Of a DNA stretch of 54,104 nucleotides, positions 7,615 through 17,115 are shown in pieces. Under the pieces are notes generated by a model, which saw nothing but the letters and a program-made list of their open reading frames with translations, did no database searches and was not told the DNA's origin. The DNA is taken from positions 1 to 54,104 of the forward strand of contig NZ_JOIY01000050.1 of assembly GCF_000720185.1 (NCBI RefSeq), given 5' to 3'. A program made the position numbers and the translations under genes. This stretch comes from Streptomyces sp. NRRL S-340 (GTDB taxonomy: Bacteria > Actinomycetota > Actinomycetes > Streptomycetales > Streptomycetaceae). Each line of letters opens with the position of its first letter. Position 1 is the stretch's first letter.

Positions 7615-10600
7615 GCGCCTTCCCCGGCCGCGTTCCCGGCCCCGGCCCCCGCGGCCGGGGCCGCCGCGTGCCGGGGGTGCGCCGCGCCGCCCGGGTGAGC
7701 CGTCCCGCCCCTGAGGGCCGCTTCGACGGCGGCCAGGCGGTCGGCCAGCAGGGAGAGGGCGGCGGTCGCGCGGACCAGCGGGTCCTCGGCGGGACCGCCC
7801 AGCGCCCGGCTGCGGGCGTACGCGGCCTTCAGGGCCGCCCAGCGCTCCGCCTGCTCCCCGGTGAGCGTGCCGCGCAGCTCGGCCAGCTTCAGCAGGTTGG
7901 CCTCCGCCCCGGTGGCGAGGGTCTGCGCCTCGGCCGTGAAGTGGTCCTCGACGACGGCGGCCGCCTCGGCCTCGTTCATGACCGGCCGGAGCCGCTGGGC
8001 GATCTTGTTCATGGTGCGGTACGAACCCTGGAGCCGGAACGGCGGCTCGGTACGCGTCTCCTGCGAGCGGGCGGCGGAGGCGATGTACGCGGCGTTCACC
8101 GCGAGGACCGTCTCCCGCGCGGTGAGCAGGTGGCGCAGCACGCCCGTGATCTGCTCCAGCTCGGCCGGGGCGCAGGGGTGAGCGAGCCGGTCCGCGCGGG
8201 CCGCCGGGTCCCCCTGCGCCAGCCGGACCAGCAGCGGGAGGTCCTGGCGGTCGCGGCCGGCCAGCGGCGCGAGGACCGGGTTCGCGGTGAGCGCGTTCTC
8301 CAGGAAGCTCAGCGCGAAGACGTCCTCCTTGCCGGTGAGCACGTCACCGAGGTTCCACACGTCGGCGCGGTCGGCGAGCATGTCGGGCACGCGGAAGCGC
8401 TCGCCCGACTCGGTGTACGGGTTGCCGGTCATGCAGACCGCGAAGCGCTTGCCGCGCAGGTCGTAGGTGCGCGGCTCGCCGTCGCGCACGCCCTCGATGC
8501 GGCGGGTGGCGTCGCACAGCGGGATGAACTTCTGCAGCAGCTCGGGTGAGGTGTGCTGGATGTCGTCCAGGTGCAGCAGCGTGTTGTTGCCCGCCGCCAG
8601 CGCGAAGTTGATCTTCTCGACCTCCTGGCGGGCGGTGGCGTTCGGGGCCTCGGCCGGGTCGAGCGAGGTGACGGCGTGGCCGAGGGCCGGGCCGCTGACC
8701 CGCACCATCATCAGGCCCAGCCGGTCGGCGACGTACTCCATCAGCGTCGTCTTGCCGTAGCCGGGCGGGGAGACGAGCAGCAGCAGACCGCCGGTGTCGG
8801 TCCGCTTGTCCTGCCCCGCGGTGCCGATCTGGCGGGCCAGGCTGTCGCCGACGAGCGGCAGGTACACCTCGTCGATGAGGCGGTTGCGGACGAAGGCCGC
8901 CAGGGAACGCGGGCGGTGCTCGTCCAGCCGGAGCCGCGCCCGCTCGGCCGCGACCAGTTCGGCGCGCCGGCGCTGGTGCGCCCGGAAGGCCGGTACGTCA
9001 TCGCGCGCGAAACGGCCCGTGCGGGCCAGGAACTCGTCGATCCGCAGCGCGAGGGAGCGGCCGTGGATGCGCGGGTGGGTGCCGAGCAGCCCCTCGGCCA
9101 CGGTCACCGGGGAGGCGTCGCACTCGTAGCGGGGCAGGTCCGCGCACAGCTCGGCGGCCACCGCCTCGGCCAGGTCACCGGCCGTCACCTCGCTGCCGGT
9201 GGAGTCGGCGTACGCCGACAGCCACGCCCCGGCGAGCTGGCGGCGCGCGGCGAGGTCACCGAGCGCGGCCAGGTCCTCGTCGTAGGCCGAACCGCCCACC
9301 GTCCTGCGGAACTTGTCCAGCAGGGTGCGGGTGGCGGCGGCGACGGCGAAGCCCTCGGGTCCGGTCGTCAGCTCCTCGAAGAGGTACGCGGCGGCAGCGC
9401 GCGCCGCCTCCCGCGCGCCGTCCACGTCCCCGGCCAGGTGCCCCTCCGGCCGCTCCCCGGCAGCCCCCGGGCCGCCCCCGCCGGACGCCCCCGGCACCCC
9501 GCCGGCCGCCCGCGCGAGCCCGGCCCCCCGGCCCCGGGAGCCGGCCCCGGCGTCCTCGCCCGGGGCGGGCCCCCACCCGCCCGTGCGGGCGGCGGTCTTG
9601 GCCGTCCACCCCCCGATCGCCTGCGCGAGTTCCTCCTCCAGTTCGGTCACGGCACCCGCCGCCGCCGGGCCGAACGTGTCGCGGGCACGGGCCAGGGAGC
9701 GGGCCCGCCGGGTCCAGGCGGCGCGGGCGTCCGGCGCGGTGCCGTGGGCCCAGAACAACTGGGCGGCCGCGCGGGCGGCGGGCTCGTGGCGCAGCACGCC
9801 CACCCGCTCGTACAGCGGGAGCAGGGCGGTGAGGACGACCGTGGCGTCGTGGTCGTGGACGCCCCGCTCGTACCCCTCGTCGTAGGCCTCCTCGGCGGCC
9901 CGGCGGACCAGCCCCGGCAGGTCGTCGGCGGCCGCGAGCGCGGCCGGGCCGTGCTCGCGCAGCAGCCGGGCGGCCAGGTACTCGCCGCGGTAGACCTCCG
10001 GCGACTCCGAGGGGAGCTGCCGGTCCGCGTACGCGCGCAGCGCGGCGGCGCCGGGGCCGGTGACCGGGGAGCGGTAGTCGGTGCCGGTCAGCGCGAAGGC
10101 GAGGCCGTCGCCGTCCGGGACCAGGGTGAGGTCGAGGGGCTGGGTCGCGACGGCGAAGCGGTGGCTGCCCAGGCGGATGGTCCGGCCGCCGTCGTCGTAC
10201 AGGTCGGTGCGGTCGCGCAGCGCCCGGCCGGCCTCCTGGCGGGCGGCCTTGAGCCGGCCGTCCAGTTCCTCCGCCCGTACCGGATCGCCGAGTTCGCGCA
10301 GTTCGGCGGCGGTGCGCCGGACCTTGGCGACCATCGGGTCGGAGGCGAAGTAGGTGCTGACCGCGTCGGCGTCGGCGAGGGTGGCCGCACGCCGGGCGAC
10401 CGTCAGCAGGATGCGGCCGGCGGCCTCGGCGAGCTGTCCGGCACGGCGGGCGCGGGCGTCCAGGAGTGCCTGCTTGCGGGCGGAGAACGCGTCGTGGACC
10501 TCGGTGCGCTTGGTGGTCAGCTCGCCGAGGAAGTCGTCGTACTCGGCGAAGCGGGACTCCAGGTCCTCCAGCCGCGCCAGCGCGCCCGACAGCTGCTCGT

Positions 10601-12761
10601 CGCACGCCTCGGGACTGCCGGCGGCGGCCAGCGCGCCGGTGACGGCCTGTCCGAGCAGCGCGAACTCGGCGGCGAACTCGGCGCGGCCCTCGCGTTCGCC
10701 CAGCTCCCGGCGGCGGGCGTCGAGGAGGGCGCGGGCCCGGTTGACCCCGCCGAGCACTCCGGCGACGCGCTGGAGGACCGAGGTGCGCACGGTGGCGTCG
10801 CCGATGTCGAGGCCCGCGACGACCTCGGTGACCGTGCGCAGCGTGCCGGCCAGGTCGTCGAGCCGGGCGGCGACCGGCCGCGCCGCGGCCACGGACTCGA
10901 TCGCCCCGGCGTCCGCGGCGAGCTGTTCGACGTCCCGGTGGTGGCCGGCGAAGGCGTCCTCGCGGGCGAGGAAGGTCACGGCCCGCTTGCCGAAGGCGGC
11001 GAGGTCGCTCTCGGCACCGGCGGCGAGTTCGTCGATGCGGGCGGTGTCGGCGTAGCGCATCTCCTTCAGGGTGAGCAGGTGGCCCTGGGCCCGGCGCAGT
11101 TCGGTCAGGCCGCTCACCCAGGCGGCGGCGCCGCGCGGTGCCTCGCCGCGCAGCCGCCGCACCACGGCGGCGAGCCGTTCGGCGGCCTCCTCCAGCGCCT
11201 CGGCCGCCCGCCGGGTCAGGTCCCGCACGGTGCGGAACTCGCCCAGCACCTGCTCGGCGGTGGCCCGTACGGCCTCCAGGGGGGTGCGCAGGTCCCCGAG
11301 GCCGGCCTCGCCCAGCCAGTGGTGGGTGTCGGCGGCGCGCACGCAGGCGGCGGCCAGCGCCTCGTACACCTCCACGGTCGGTGTGGTCTCGGCGACGGCG
11401 CGGCTGATGGACAGGCAGTCGGAGATGCCGCGCACCAGGTCGGCGTTGCCGACGCGGGCCAGGGGGCCGGTGCCCGCGGTGGCGGCGGCGTGCGTGTCGG
11501 AGACGTACGGGGAGGCCCACCGCTGGACCGGGTGCACCCGGGCCGGCTCCGGGGCCGTGCCCGCCGCCTCCGCGCGCAGCGCGAGCAGTGCGCCGTCCTC
11601 GAACAGCGCCCAGCCGTGGCAGGTCAGCGGGGTCGCGACCTCCTCGCGGATGGTGTTGTACGACAGCAGCAGGCCGCGTCCCCCGGCGGGCGCGTGGAAG
11701 GCGTACAGCACGTCCTCGCCGTAGGGCGAGCGCACCTCGCGCTCGAACTCCAGGCTGCTCGTGTCCAGTTCGTACGTCTTGTACGCCCCGGTGGCCAGGC
11801 AGTAGCCGCCGGGGAAGACGATGCCCTGGTCCTCGGGCAGGCGGCGGCAGGCCCGGCCGATGCCGTCGAGGCGGACGACCGAGCGGGTGAGGGTGTTGAA
11901 GACCAGGTGGCGGTGGGCGTCCTCCTTGTAGGGGCGGACGCGCAGCAGGATCAGCGCGCCGACGCGCGCGTGCGCGATCTCGGCGTCGGCGAGCGCCTGC
12001 AGCGGCTCGTCCACCGGCTCGCTGTGGACGCCCTCGCCGGTCTCGGTGTCGTCCTCGGTCTTGACGGTGAGGGTGCCGCCGACGGTGGAGACGTAGATCT
12101 CACCGGCGACCGCGACGTGCGGGTGGCGGCCGAGGCGCTGGTCCTCGCGGGTCGCCTCGGTCCAGGTGAAGTCGTGGGCGGGCGGCAGCACGTGGTCGCG
12201 TTCGCCGCGCGCGTCGAGGAAGGCGGCCCGCCCGTCACCGGTCAGGTTCCAGCGCAGGACGCGGATGTCACCGGCCTTCTCACCGGTGCGGAAGACGGCC
12301 AGCAGCCGCCCCTCCACCCGGTGCAGCCGCAGCAGCCGGGCCTGCCGGTAGTAGCGGTGCAGGGCCGCGAACTCCCGTACGAACGCCGGGTCGTCGAGCA
12401 GGCCGGGGACGGCGTCCTCGGGCAGCGGTTCCAGCTCCCGGTCGTACAGGGCGAGGACGTCCCCGATCCGGGGCTCGGGCCGGGTGCCGTCGTCCGGGCC
12501 GGCGTGCGCGCCGTTGTACCCGAACAGCAGCCGGTCACCGACGGCGACGACGTCCCGGGGGACGCTCGGCCGCTCGGTGCGCAGCCGCCCGGTGCCGGTC
12601 AGGCCGAGCCGGGTGGCGCCGAACTCCGCGGCCCGGCGGGCGTTGAGCTGTTCGGCGCCGCGGGCCAGCTCCGCGGCCTGCGCGGCCAGCCGGTCGCGCA
12701 GCACCTCGTAGGTGCCGCTGTCCACGGCGCCGTACGGACCCGGCTGCTGGGCGGTTGCCAT
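7602..12761 (-). CDS. Large AAA ATPase, DUF3686 / 'DNA repair ATPase' type
   Basis: A 1719-residue protein. The N-terminal ~420 residues are beta-rich (repeated LYDRELEPLP, VLRWNLTGDGRAAF-like strands), as in the DUF3686 family that databases label 'ATPase involved in DNA repair'. A long helical middle follows (about 430-900), then a Gly/Ala/Arg-rich spacer near residues 1085-1115. The AAA module has Walker A SPPGYGKTTL near residue 1330, Walker B-like TLLHLDDI near 1395, and sensor-1-like CMTGNPY. The tail is Ala/Gly rich. It follows the flotillin gene by 97 bp on the same strand, so the two are likely co-transcribed. Family knowledge links such ATPase/flotillin pairs to membrane stress; the DNA repair label has little support here. 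ATG 12761 has GAAGGGA upstream. Confidence 0.8.
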   Translation of the reverse strand: MATAQQPGPYGAVDSGTYEVLRDRLAAQAAELARGAEQLNARRAAEFGATRLGLTGTGRLRTERPSVPRDVVAVGDRLLFGYNGAHAGPDDGTRPEPRIGDVLALYDRELEPLPEDAVPGLLDDPAFVREFAALHRYYRQARLLRLHRVEGRLLAVFRTGEKAGDIRVLRWNLTGDGRAAFLDARGERDHVLPPAHDFTWTEATREDQRLGRHPHVAVAGEIYVSTVGGTLTVKTEDDTETGEGVHSEPVDEPLQALADAEIAHARVGALILLRVRPYKEDAHRHLVFNTLTRSVVRLDGIGRACRRLPEDQGIVFPGGYCLATGAYKTYELDTSSLEFEREVRSPYGEDVLYAFHAPAGGRGLLLSYNTIREEVATPLTCHGWALFEDGALLALRAEAAGTAPEPARVHPVQRWASPYVSDTHAAATAGTGPLARVGNADLVRGISDCLSISRAVAETTPTVEVYEALAAACVRAADTHHWLGEAGLGDLRTPLEAVRATAEQVLGEFRTVRDLTRRAAEALEEAAERLAAVVRRLRGEAPRGAAAWVSGLTELRRAQGHLLTLKEMRYADTARIDELAAGAESDLAAFGKRAVTFLAREDAFAGHHRDVEQLAADAGAIESVAAARPVAARLDDLAGTLRTVTEVVAGLDIGDATVRTSVLQRVAGVLGGVNRARALLDARRRELGEREGRAEFAAEFALLGQAVTGALAAAGSPEACDEQLSGALARLEDLESRFAEYDDFLGELTTKRTEVHDAFSARKQALLDARARRAGQLAEAAGRILLTVARRAATLADADAVSTYFASDPMVAKVRRTAAELRELGDPVRAEELDGRLKAARQEAGRALRDRTDLYDDGGRTIRLGSHRFAVATQPLDLTLVPDGDGLAFALTGTDYRSPVTGPGAAALRAYADRQLPSESPEVYRGEYLAARLLREHGPAALAAADDLPGLVRRAAEEAYDEGYERGVHDHDATVVLTALLPLYERVGVLRHEPAARAAAQLFWAHGTAPDARAAWTRRARSLARARDTFGPAAAGAVTELEEELAQAIGGWTAKTAARTGGWGPAPGEDAGAGSRGRGAGLARAAGGVPGASGGGGPGAAGERPEGHLAGDVDGAREAARAAAAYLFEELTTGPEGFAVAAATRTLLDKFRRTVGGSAYDEDLAALGDLAARRQLAGAWLSAYADSTGSEVTAGDLAEAVAAELCADLPRYECDASPVTVAEGLLGTHPRIHGRSLALRIDEFLARTGRFARDDVPAFRAHQRRRAELVAAERARLRLDEHRPRSLAAFVRNRLIDEVYLPLVGDSLARQIGTAGQDKRTDTGGLLLLVSPPGYGKTTLMEYVADRLGLMMVRVSGPALGHAVTSLDPAEAPNATARQEVEKINFALAAGNNTLLHLDDIQHTSPELLQKFIPLCDATRRIEGVRDGEPRTYDLRGKRFAVCMTGNPYTESGERFRVPDMLADRADVWNLGDVLTGKEDVFALSFLENALTANPVLAPLAGRDRQDLPLLVRLAQGDPAARADRLAHPCAPAELEQITGVLRHLLTARETVLAVNAAYIASAARSQETRTEPPFRLQGSYRTMNKIAQRLRPVMNEAEAAAVVEDHFTAEAQTLATGAEANLLKLAELRGTLTGEQAERWAALKAAYARSRALGGPAEDPLVRATAALSLLADRLAAVEAALRGGTAHPGGAAHPRHAAAPAAGAGAGNAAGEGAQGV
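7637..7663 (+). terminator. 11-bp hairpin 23 bp past the PAP2 stop
   Basis: CGGCCCCGGCC (7637-7647) and GGCCGGGGCCG (7653-7663) are perfect inverted repeats with a 5-nt loop. It lies just beyond the PAP2 stop and inside the last codons of the opposing ATPase gene, which there encode a Gly/Ala-rich tail. Confidence 0.55.
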
Positions 12762-12858
12762 CGACGTGCGTCCCTTCGAAGGCTCGGGATGGGGGGGAGC
12801 GCGGGCCCCGCGCGGCCGCCGTCCCCCGTACGGCGGCCGCGCCGGGCCCCCTGGACCG

Positions 12859-14931
12859 TCAGGCCCGGGCGGTGCCGTTGACGGCGAGGGCGGTGACCGG
12901 GGTGTCGGCCAGGCCCAGTTCGCCCGCGCGGTCCAGGAGCTGCTGGAACCGGCCGGCGTGCGTACCGCCGGAGTTCATCAGCTTCATCAGCAGTGCGGAC
13001 ACGGTCAGGTTCTGCACGTCGGCCGTGGAGACCGAGCCGAGGATCCGGCCCAGGTCCTCGGCGAGGCTCGCCGAACCGTCCAGGTAGGGGCCGGCCAGCG
13101 CCTGCGCCGTCCCCGAGTGCTCGACGAACCCGTCGACGCCCTTGCCGAGCGAGATCGCGTTCACCAGCCGGTCGAAGAAGACCGAGTCGCCGCCCACGAT
13201 GTCGATGTCGGCGTTCTCCAGGCCGGTCGCCAGCACCGTGGCCTGCGCCTCGGCGACCTGGCGCTGCACGTCGAGCCCGGCGAGCCGGATCTCCTTCTCC
13301 GCCTGGAGGCGCAGCCGGTACTCCTCGTGGCCGCGCGAGGCCTCGTCCAGGGCGGCCATCGCCGCCGCCTTCTCGGTCAGGCCCGCCGCCTCCGCCTTCA
13401 GCTTCTCGCCGATCGCGGTCGCCTCGGCCAGCGCCTTGGCCTGCGCGCCCTCGGCCTCGGCCCGCAGCCGCGCCTGGGTGCCCTCGGCCTCCGCGAGCAT
13501 CCGCGCCTGGGTGGCCCCGGCCTCCGCGCGGCCGGTCTTCTCGACGACCTCGGCCTCCTTGTCGCGGACCTGCACGGCGGCCAGTCCCTCGGCGGCGGCC
13601 TCCGCCTGGATGCCCTCGGCCATCCGCAGCTTGGCGCGGGCCTCCAGGTCGGCGGACTTCAGCCGGGCCTCGGCCAGGGTCAGCGACTCGGCGGCGCGGT
13701 GGGTCGCCGCCTGCTCGGCGGCCTCCGCGGCCTTGATGTCCTTGACCAGCTTCTCCTGCGCCTCCGCCTCGGCGGCGATGATGATCGCCTGCCGCTCGCG
13801 TTCCGCCTCCTCCACGGCGCGCAGCTTCTTGATGGACTCCTCCTGCTCGGCGACGGTGCGGTCCACCGCGACCCGCTCGCGCACGACCTCGGCGATCTCC
13901 CGCTTCTCCGCCTCGACCTCCTTGTCGGCGGAGATCTTCGTCAGCTGGGTCTCGCGCTCGCGGGCGATGACCTCCAGCATGCGGTCCTTCTCGATGCGCT
14001 CGTTCTCGACGGCGATGACCCGCTCGCGGTTCTTCGCGGCGACGGCGACCTCGCGGGCCTGGTTCTCGCGCTGCACCCCGAGCTGTTCCTCGGTGCGCAG
14101 GAAAGCGCTCTGGGCGCGCAGCCGCTCCTCCTCGACGACCCGGGCCGTCTCGGCCTCCTCGCGGGCCCGGGAGGTCTCGATCTCCCGCCTCTGCTTGATC
14201 TCGGCGTCCGCCTGCCGGCGCTCCAGCTCCAGGATGGTCTCGCGCGCGTCGACGTTCTGCCGGGTGATCTCCTTCTCCTCGGTGCGCTGCGCCTCGTTGG
14301 TGCGCACGTGCTCGACGGCCGTCAGCTCGGTGATCTTCCGGATGCCCTGCGCGTCGAGGACGTTGGCCGGGTCGAGCTGGGACAGCGGCGTCTGCTCCAG
14401 GTAGTCGATCGCCGCGTCCTCCAGGTGGTACCCGTTGAGGTCGACGCCGATCAACTCGATGATGTGGTACCGCAGTTCCTCACGCTTGGTGTAGAGGTCG
14501 GTGAAGTCCATCTGCTTGCCGACGGTCTTCAGCGCCTCGGAGAACTTCGCGTGGAACAGCTCCTGCAGGGTGTCCTGGTGACTGGCGCGCGCGGTGCCGA
14601 CGGCCTGGGCGACCTTGATGACGTCCTCGGCGGTCTTGTTGACCTTGACGAAGAACGAGATGCGGATGTCGGCGCGGATGTTGTCCCGGCAGATGAGCCC
14701 GTCGCGCCCCGAGCGGGTGATCTCGATGGCCTTCACCGAGATGTCCATCACCTCGGCCTTGTGCAGCACCGGCAGCACGACCTGCCCGGTGAAGGTCACG
14801 TCGACCTTGCGGGTCTTGGAGACGATGAGCGCCTTGCCCTGCTCCACCTTGCGGAACAGCCGGGAGAAGACGAACAGCGCGAGCAGTACGAGAATCAGGA
14901 TGGCCGCGACGAGCGCGCCGATGACAACCAT
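12859..14931 (-). CDS. Flotillin / SPFH-domain membrane scaffold
   Basis: A 690-residue flotillin-like protein (YuaG/YqiK type). One N-terminal membrane segment (about residues 2-22) is followed by the SPFH/Band 7 domain (about 30-210). A very long Glu/Ala/Arg-rich coiled coil (about 210-560) contains the EA-repeat tracts typical of flotillins, and the C-terminal region ends with oligomerisation-type sequence. Such proteins form ordered membrane microdomains and scaffold other proteins. ATG 14931 is preceded by AGGGGAC. It is the first gene of a likely operon with the DUF3686 ATPase, which the flotillin may recruit to the membrane (inference). There is no NfeD gene nearby, unlike many flotillin operons. 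Confidence 0.92.
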   Translation of the reverse strand: MVVIGALVAAILILVLLALFVFSRLFRKVEQGKALIVSKTRKVDVTFTGQVVLPVLHKAEVMDISVKAIEITRSGRDGLICRDNIRADIRISFFVKVNKTAEDVIKVAQAVGTARASHQDTLQELFHAKFSEALKTVGKQMDFTDLYTKREELRYHIIELIGVDLNGYHLEDAAIDYLEQTPLSQLDPANVLDAQGIRKITELTAVEHVRTNEAQRTEEKEITRQNVDARETILELERRQADAEIKQRREIETSRAREEAETARVVEEERLRAQSAFLRTEEQLGVQRENQAREVAVAAKNRERVIAVENERIEKDRMLEVIARERETQLTKISADKEVEAEKREIAEVVRERVAVDRTVAEQEESIKKLRAVEEAERERQAIIIAAEAEAQEKLVKDIKAAEAAEQAATHRAAESLTLAEARLKSADLEARAKLRMAEGIQAEAAAEGLAAVQVRDKEAEVVEKTGRAEAGATQARMLAEAEGTQARLRAEAEGAQAKALAEATAIGEKLKAEAAGLTEKAAAMAALDEASRGHEEYRLRLQAEKEIRLAGLDVQRQVAEAQATVLATGLENADIDIVGGDSVFFDRLVNAISLGKGVDGFVEHSGTAQALAGPYLDGSASLAEDLGRILGSVSTADVQNLTVSALLMKLMNSGGTHAGRFQQLLDRAGELGLADTPVTALAVNGTARA

Positions 14932-15819
14932 GGCAAACGTCCCCTGGAGTAACGAAGTTGTGGCGTGCGGGCGGCGACTTCGGACCCGGTGACCGGGCCC
15001 GGCGTCTCGGTGTCAGCTATCGACGCCCGGCCGCCGGTCCCGGTTCCTGATCCGCGCGCACCGCTTTCCGCGGCCGTTCCCGCGGCCCCCGCGCGCGCCA
15101 CCGGTTCCGGTGTACGCCCTCCGTACGGCGGCCGGTTCCGGGCCCCGTTCCCCCGTACGGCGGCCGGTTCCCGGGCCCGCTCCCCGCACGGAGCACGACG
15201 ACGGGTTCCGGTGCCGGTGCCCGCGTACGAGCACCGGGTCCGGCGCCCGTTGCCGTGTACGAAGACCGGTTCCGGCGCCCGTCCCCGTGTACGAAGACCG
15301 GTTCCGGTGCCGGCTCCGCGCCCGGCGCGGCCGGTTGCGGGCGGCCGTCCCGGCCGTGCGGATCCGGACGGCCCTTTCCGCGCGGCCCCCCGGCGGCCGT
15401 GACGGCCGCGTGGGTGAATCCCCCTCTCCCCCGTACGGTTCCCGGCGCGGCCCGGCACTGCCGGGTCCCGGCACCGGAAACCGTCCGTAGTGCTCCCCTG
15501 CCGCCATCCTGCCCGCGTACAGGCGCCTCGCGCATTGCCGGTTCCCGGCAGTCTTCCCCCCTGCCTCCATGCCGGGACCGCACCCGTGACCGCGGCAAGG
15601 GGGCGGCCCGGCCCGGCAAGCGGGCCGGCCAGGCCGACCGGGCCGGTCCGGTGCGTCCGGCGCCCCGTCCGGGACACGGTGTTGCCGTCCGTCGCTCGTG
15701 AGGCTCCCGCAGGACCGGCGTCGGGGCGCGGCCCGGTGAGGGCGTCGGGCGGGGCGGTCGGCGACGGCGGCCGGGAAGACTCCGCCGGTGCTCCGCCCCT
15801 CGTGATCCCGCGAGGGGCG
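14932..15819. repeat. 888-bp gene-free region with degenerate CGGTTCCGG / CCGTACGG repeats
   Basis: Between the flotillin start and the MreB-like stop I see no convincing gene. From about 15095 to 15345 the sequence is built from related units containing GGTTCCGG, CCGTACGGCGGCCGG and CGTGTACGAAGACCGG. The last of these, extended to 22 bp, recurs about 35 bp apart near 15254 and 15289. Open frames exist on both strands but encode only Arg/Pro/Gly/Thr repeats. The flotillin promoter must lie near 14950-15000. It may be an untranslated spacer produced by repeat slippage. Confidence 0.6.
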
Positions 15820-16644
15820 TCACCGAAGGGGCCGGCGGAGAGGGGAGCGGAGAGGGAGGGGGCCTCCCGTCGACGGGTGGGCGCGGGCCGCTCGCAGGAG
15901 GGTGGCCGCGCCCCGGACGGCCGCCGTGTGCGGGGCCGCCACGGGAACGAGAGGGGTGTGCAGGCGGCCGGTGAGCCGGTGGACGATCTCGGGGCGCAGG
16001 GCGCCGCCGCCGGCCAGCAGCGCGCCCCGGCGCAGCGCGTCCGCGGTGAGCGTGGTCCGGTCCTGGCGCTCCATCGCGCTCACCATGGCGGCCACCGCCC
16101 CGCCGATCTCCGCCGGGGCGACAGTGTCCAGATCACCGGTGCCGAGCGCGGTGCGGCGCGCGTCGACGACCGCGCCGTCCGCCAGCAGCACCACCTCGGT
16201 GAGCTGGGCGCCGACGTCGACGACGAGCAGCGGCCGGGACAGGTCGGCGCCCGCTCCCAGCGCGACCGCGCGGGCGCCCGGGACGGTCAGGACACCGCGC
16301 GGGCGCAGCACCTGCAGGGCCGTACGGGCCTGGGCACGGAAGGCGACGCCGTCCAGCACGGGCGCGGTGATCACGACCAGCGGGCGGCCGAAGCGGGGCA
16401 GCCGGTGGGCGAGCAGGCGGGACAGCATGCGGGCGGTGCCCGGGGTGTCGACGATCGTGCCCCGCTGGATCGGGTACGCGGCCCCGGCACCGGGGAAGGT
16501 CACCGTCGGCACGTCCAGGACCAGGCCCCGGCCGGCCACCCACGCCCGGGTGCGGGCACTGCCCAGGTCGAGGGCGACGCCGCAGCCGGCGCGGGGCACC
16601 GGCCACGGGCAGCGCGCCGGCCACGGCCCGCGGGACAGCGTCAC
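15820..16644 (-). CDS. Short MreB/Hsp70-like actin-fold ATPase
   Basis: A 274-residue actin-fold protein, clearly shorter than MreB (about 340). Visible motifs are phosphate-1 VALDLGSARTRAW, phosphate-2 LVVDVGAQLTEVVLL and the adenosine motif LLAGGGAL. The N-terminal polymer-contact regions of MreB appear reduced. S. coelicolor has, from memory, a third short MreB homologue in the same neighbourhood. The GTG start at 16644 overlaps the preceding DksA-like stop as GTGA, implying translational coupling. Its role might be in cell-wall or spore morphogenesis, but whether so short a protein polymerises is unknown. It is the last gene of the operon. Confidence 0.8.
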   Translation of the reverse strand: MTLSRGPWPARCPWPVPRAGCGVALDLGSARTRAWVAGRGLVLDVPTVTFPGAGAAYPIQRGTIVDTPGTARMLSRLLAHRLPRFGRPLVVITAPVLDGVAFRAQARTALQVLRPRGVLTVPGARAVALGAGADLSRPLLVVDVGAQLTEVVLLADGAVVDARRTALGTGDLDTVAPAEIGGAVAAMVSAMERQDRTTLTADALRRGALLAGGGALRPEIVHRLTGRLHTPLVPVAAPHTAAVRGAATLLRAARAHPSTGGPLPLRSPLRRPLR

Positions 16645-17057
16645 CTGTCCGCCTCCCTGACCTGCTGGCAGCGGGCGCAGTAGCGCGCCTGCGGCACTAT
16701 CTCCAGGCGCTCGCGCGCGATCGGCCCCCGGCACAGGTGGCAGGCGCCGTAGCTGCCGTCGTCCATGCGCGCGAGGGCCGCCTCCACGTCGGCCAGGACC
16801 ATCCGGGCGGAGGCGGCGAGCTGGACGCGGACCTCGACCTGGGCGGCGGCCCGCTGTTCGAGCAGGGCGTCCGCGCGGGAGAGCGCGGCGGCCGTGATCT
16901 GCTGCAACTGCTCCCGCCGGAACAGGCGCTGCTCGTGCAGGCTCTCGCGGAGCGCGGCGAGGTCCTCGGCGGTCAGCGCGCCGGAGCGTGGCGCGCCGGA
17001 GGACGGGGAACGGCGCGGCGGTCGCGTGCCGTGGTCGGCGATGGTCTGGTGGTTCAC
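16641..17057 (-). CDS. TraR/DksA-type zinc-finger protein
   Basis: A 138-residue member of the DksA/TraR family. A coiled coil (about residues 30-95) is followed by the zinc finger CHLC...CARC (about 107-131) with the family signature DDGSYGACHLC and PIARERLEIVPQARYC. DksA-type proteins insert the coiled coil into the secondary channel of RNA polymerase and modulate initiation; small actinobacterial members are poorly characterised. The acidic tip residues of true DksA are not evident, so its effect may differ. It lies 58 bp after a second paralogue and overlaps the mreB-like start by four bases. Confidence 0.88.
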   Translation of the reverse strand: MNHQTIADHGTRPPRRSPSSGAPRSGALTAEDLAALRESLHEQRLFRREQLQQITAAALSRADALLEQRAAAQVEVRVQLAASARMVLADVEAALARMDDGSYGACHLCRGPIARERLEIVPQARYCARCQQVREADR

Positions 17058-17115
17058 CGGTTCACCCCTCGGGCAGGGCGGGAGACGAGTGCGGGCAGGG
17101 CCTGCCGGCGGGCGG

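Noticed and set aside
7602..12761. Assignment as a DNA repair enzyme
   Set aside because: Only the database family name suggests it; no nuclease, helicase or SMC-type motif was seen.
8553..12881. 1442-residue plus-strand open frame
   Set aside because: It mirrors the DUF3686 ATPase on the other strand and has shadow composition.
14965..15823. Low-complexity frames on both strands of the flotillin/mreB gap
   Set aside because: They only translate the DNA repeat; no ribosome site or domain is seen.
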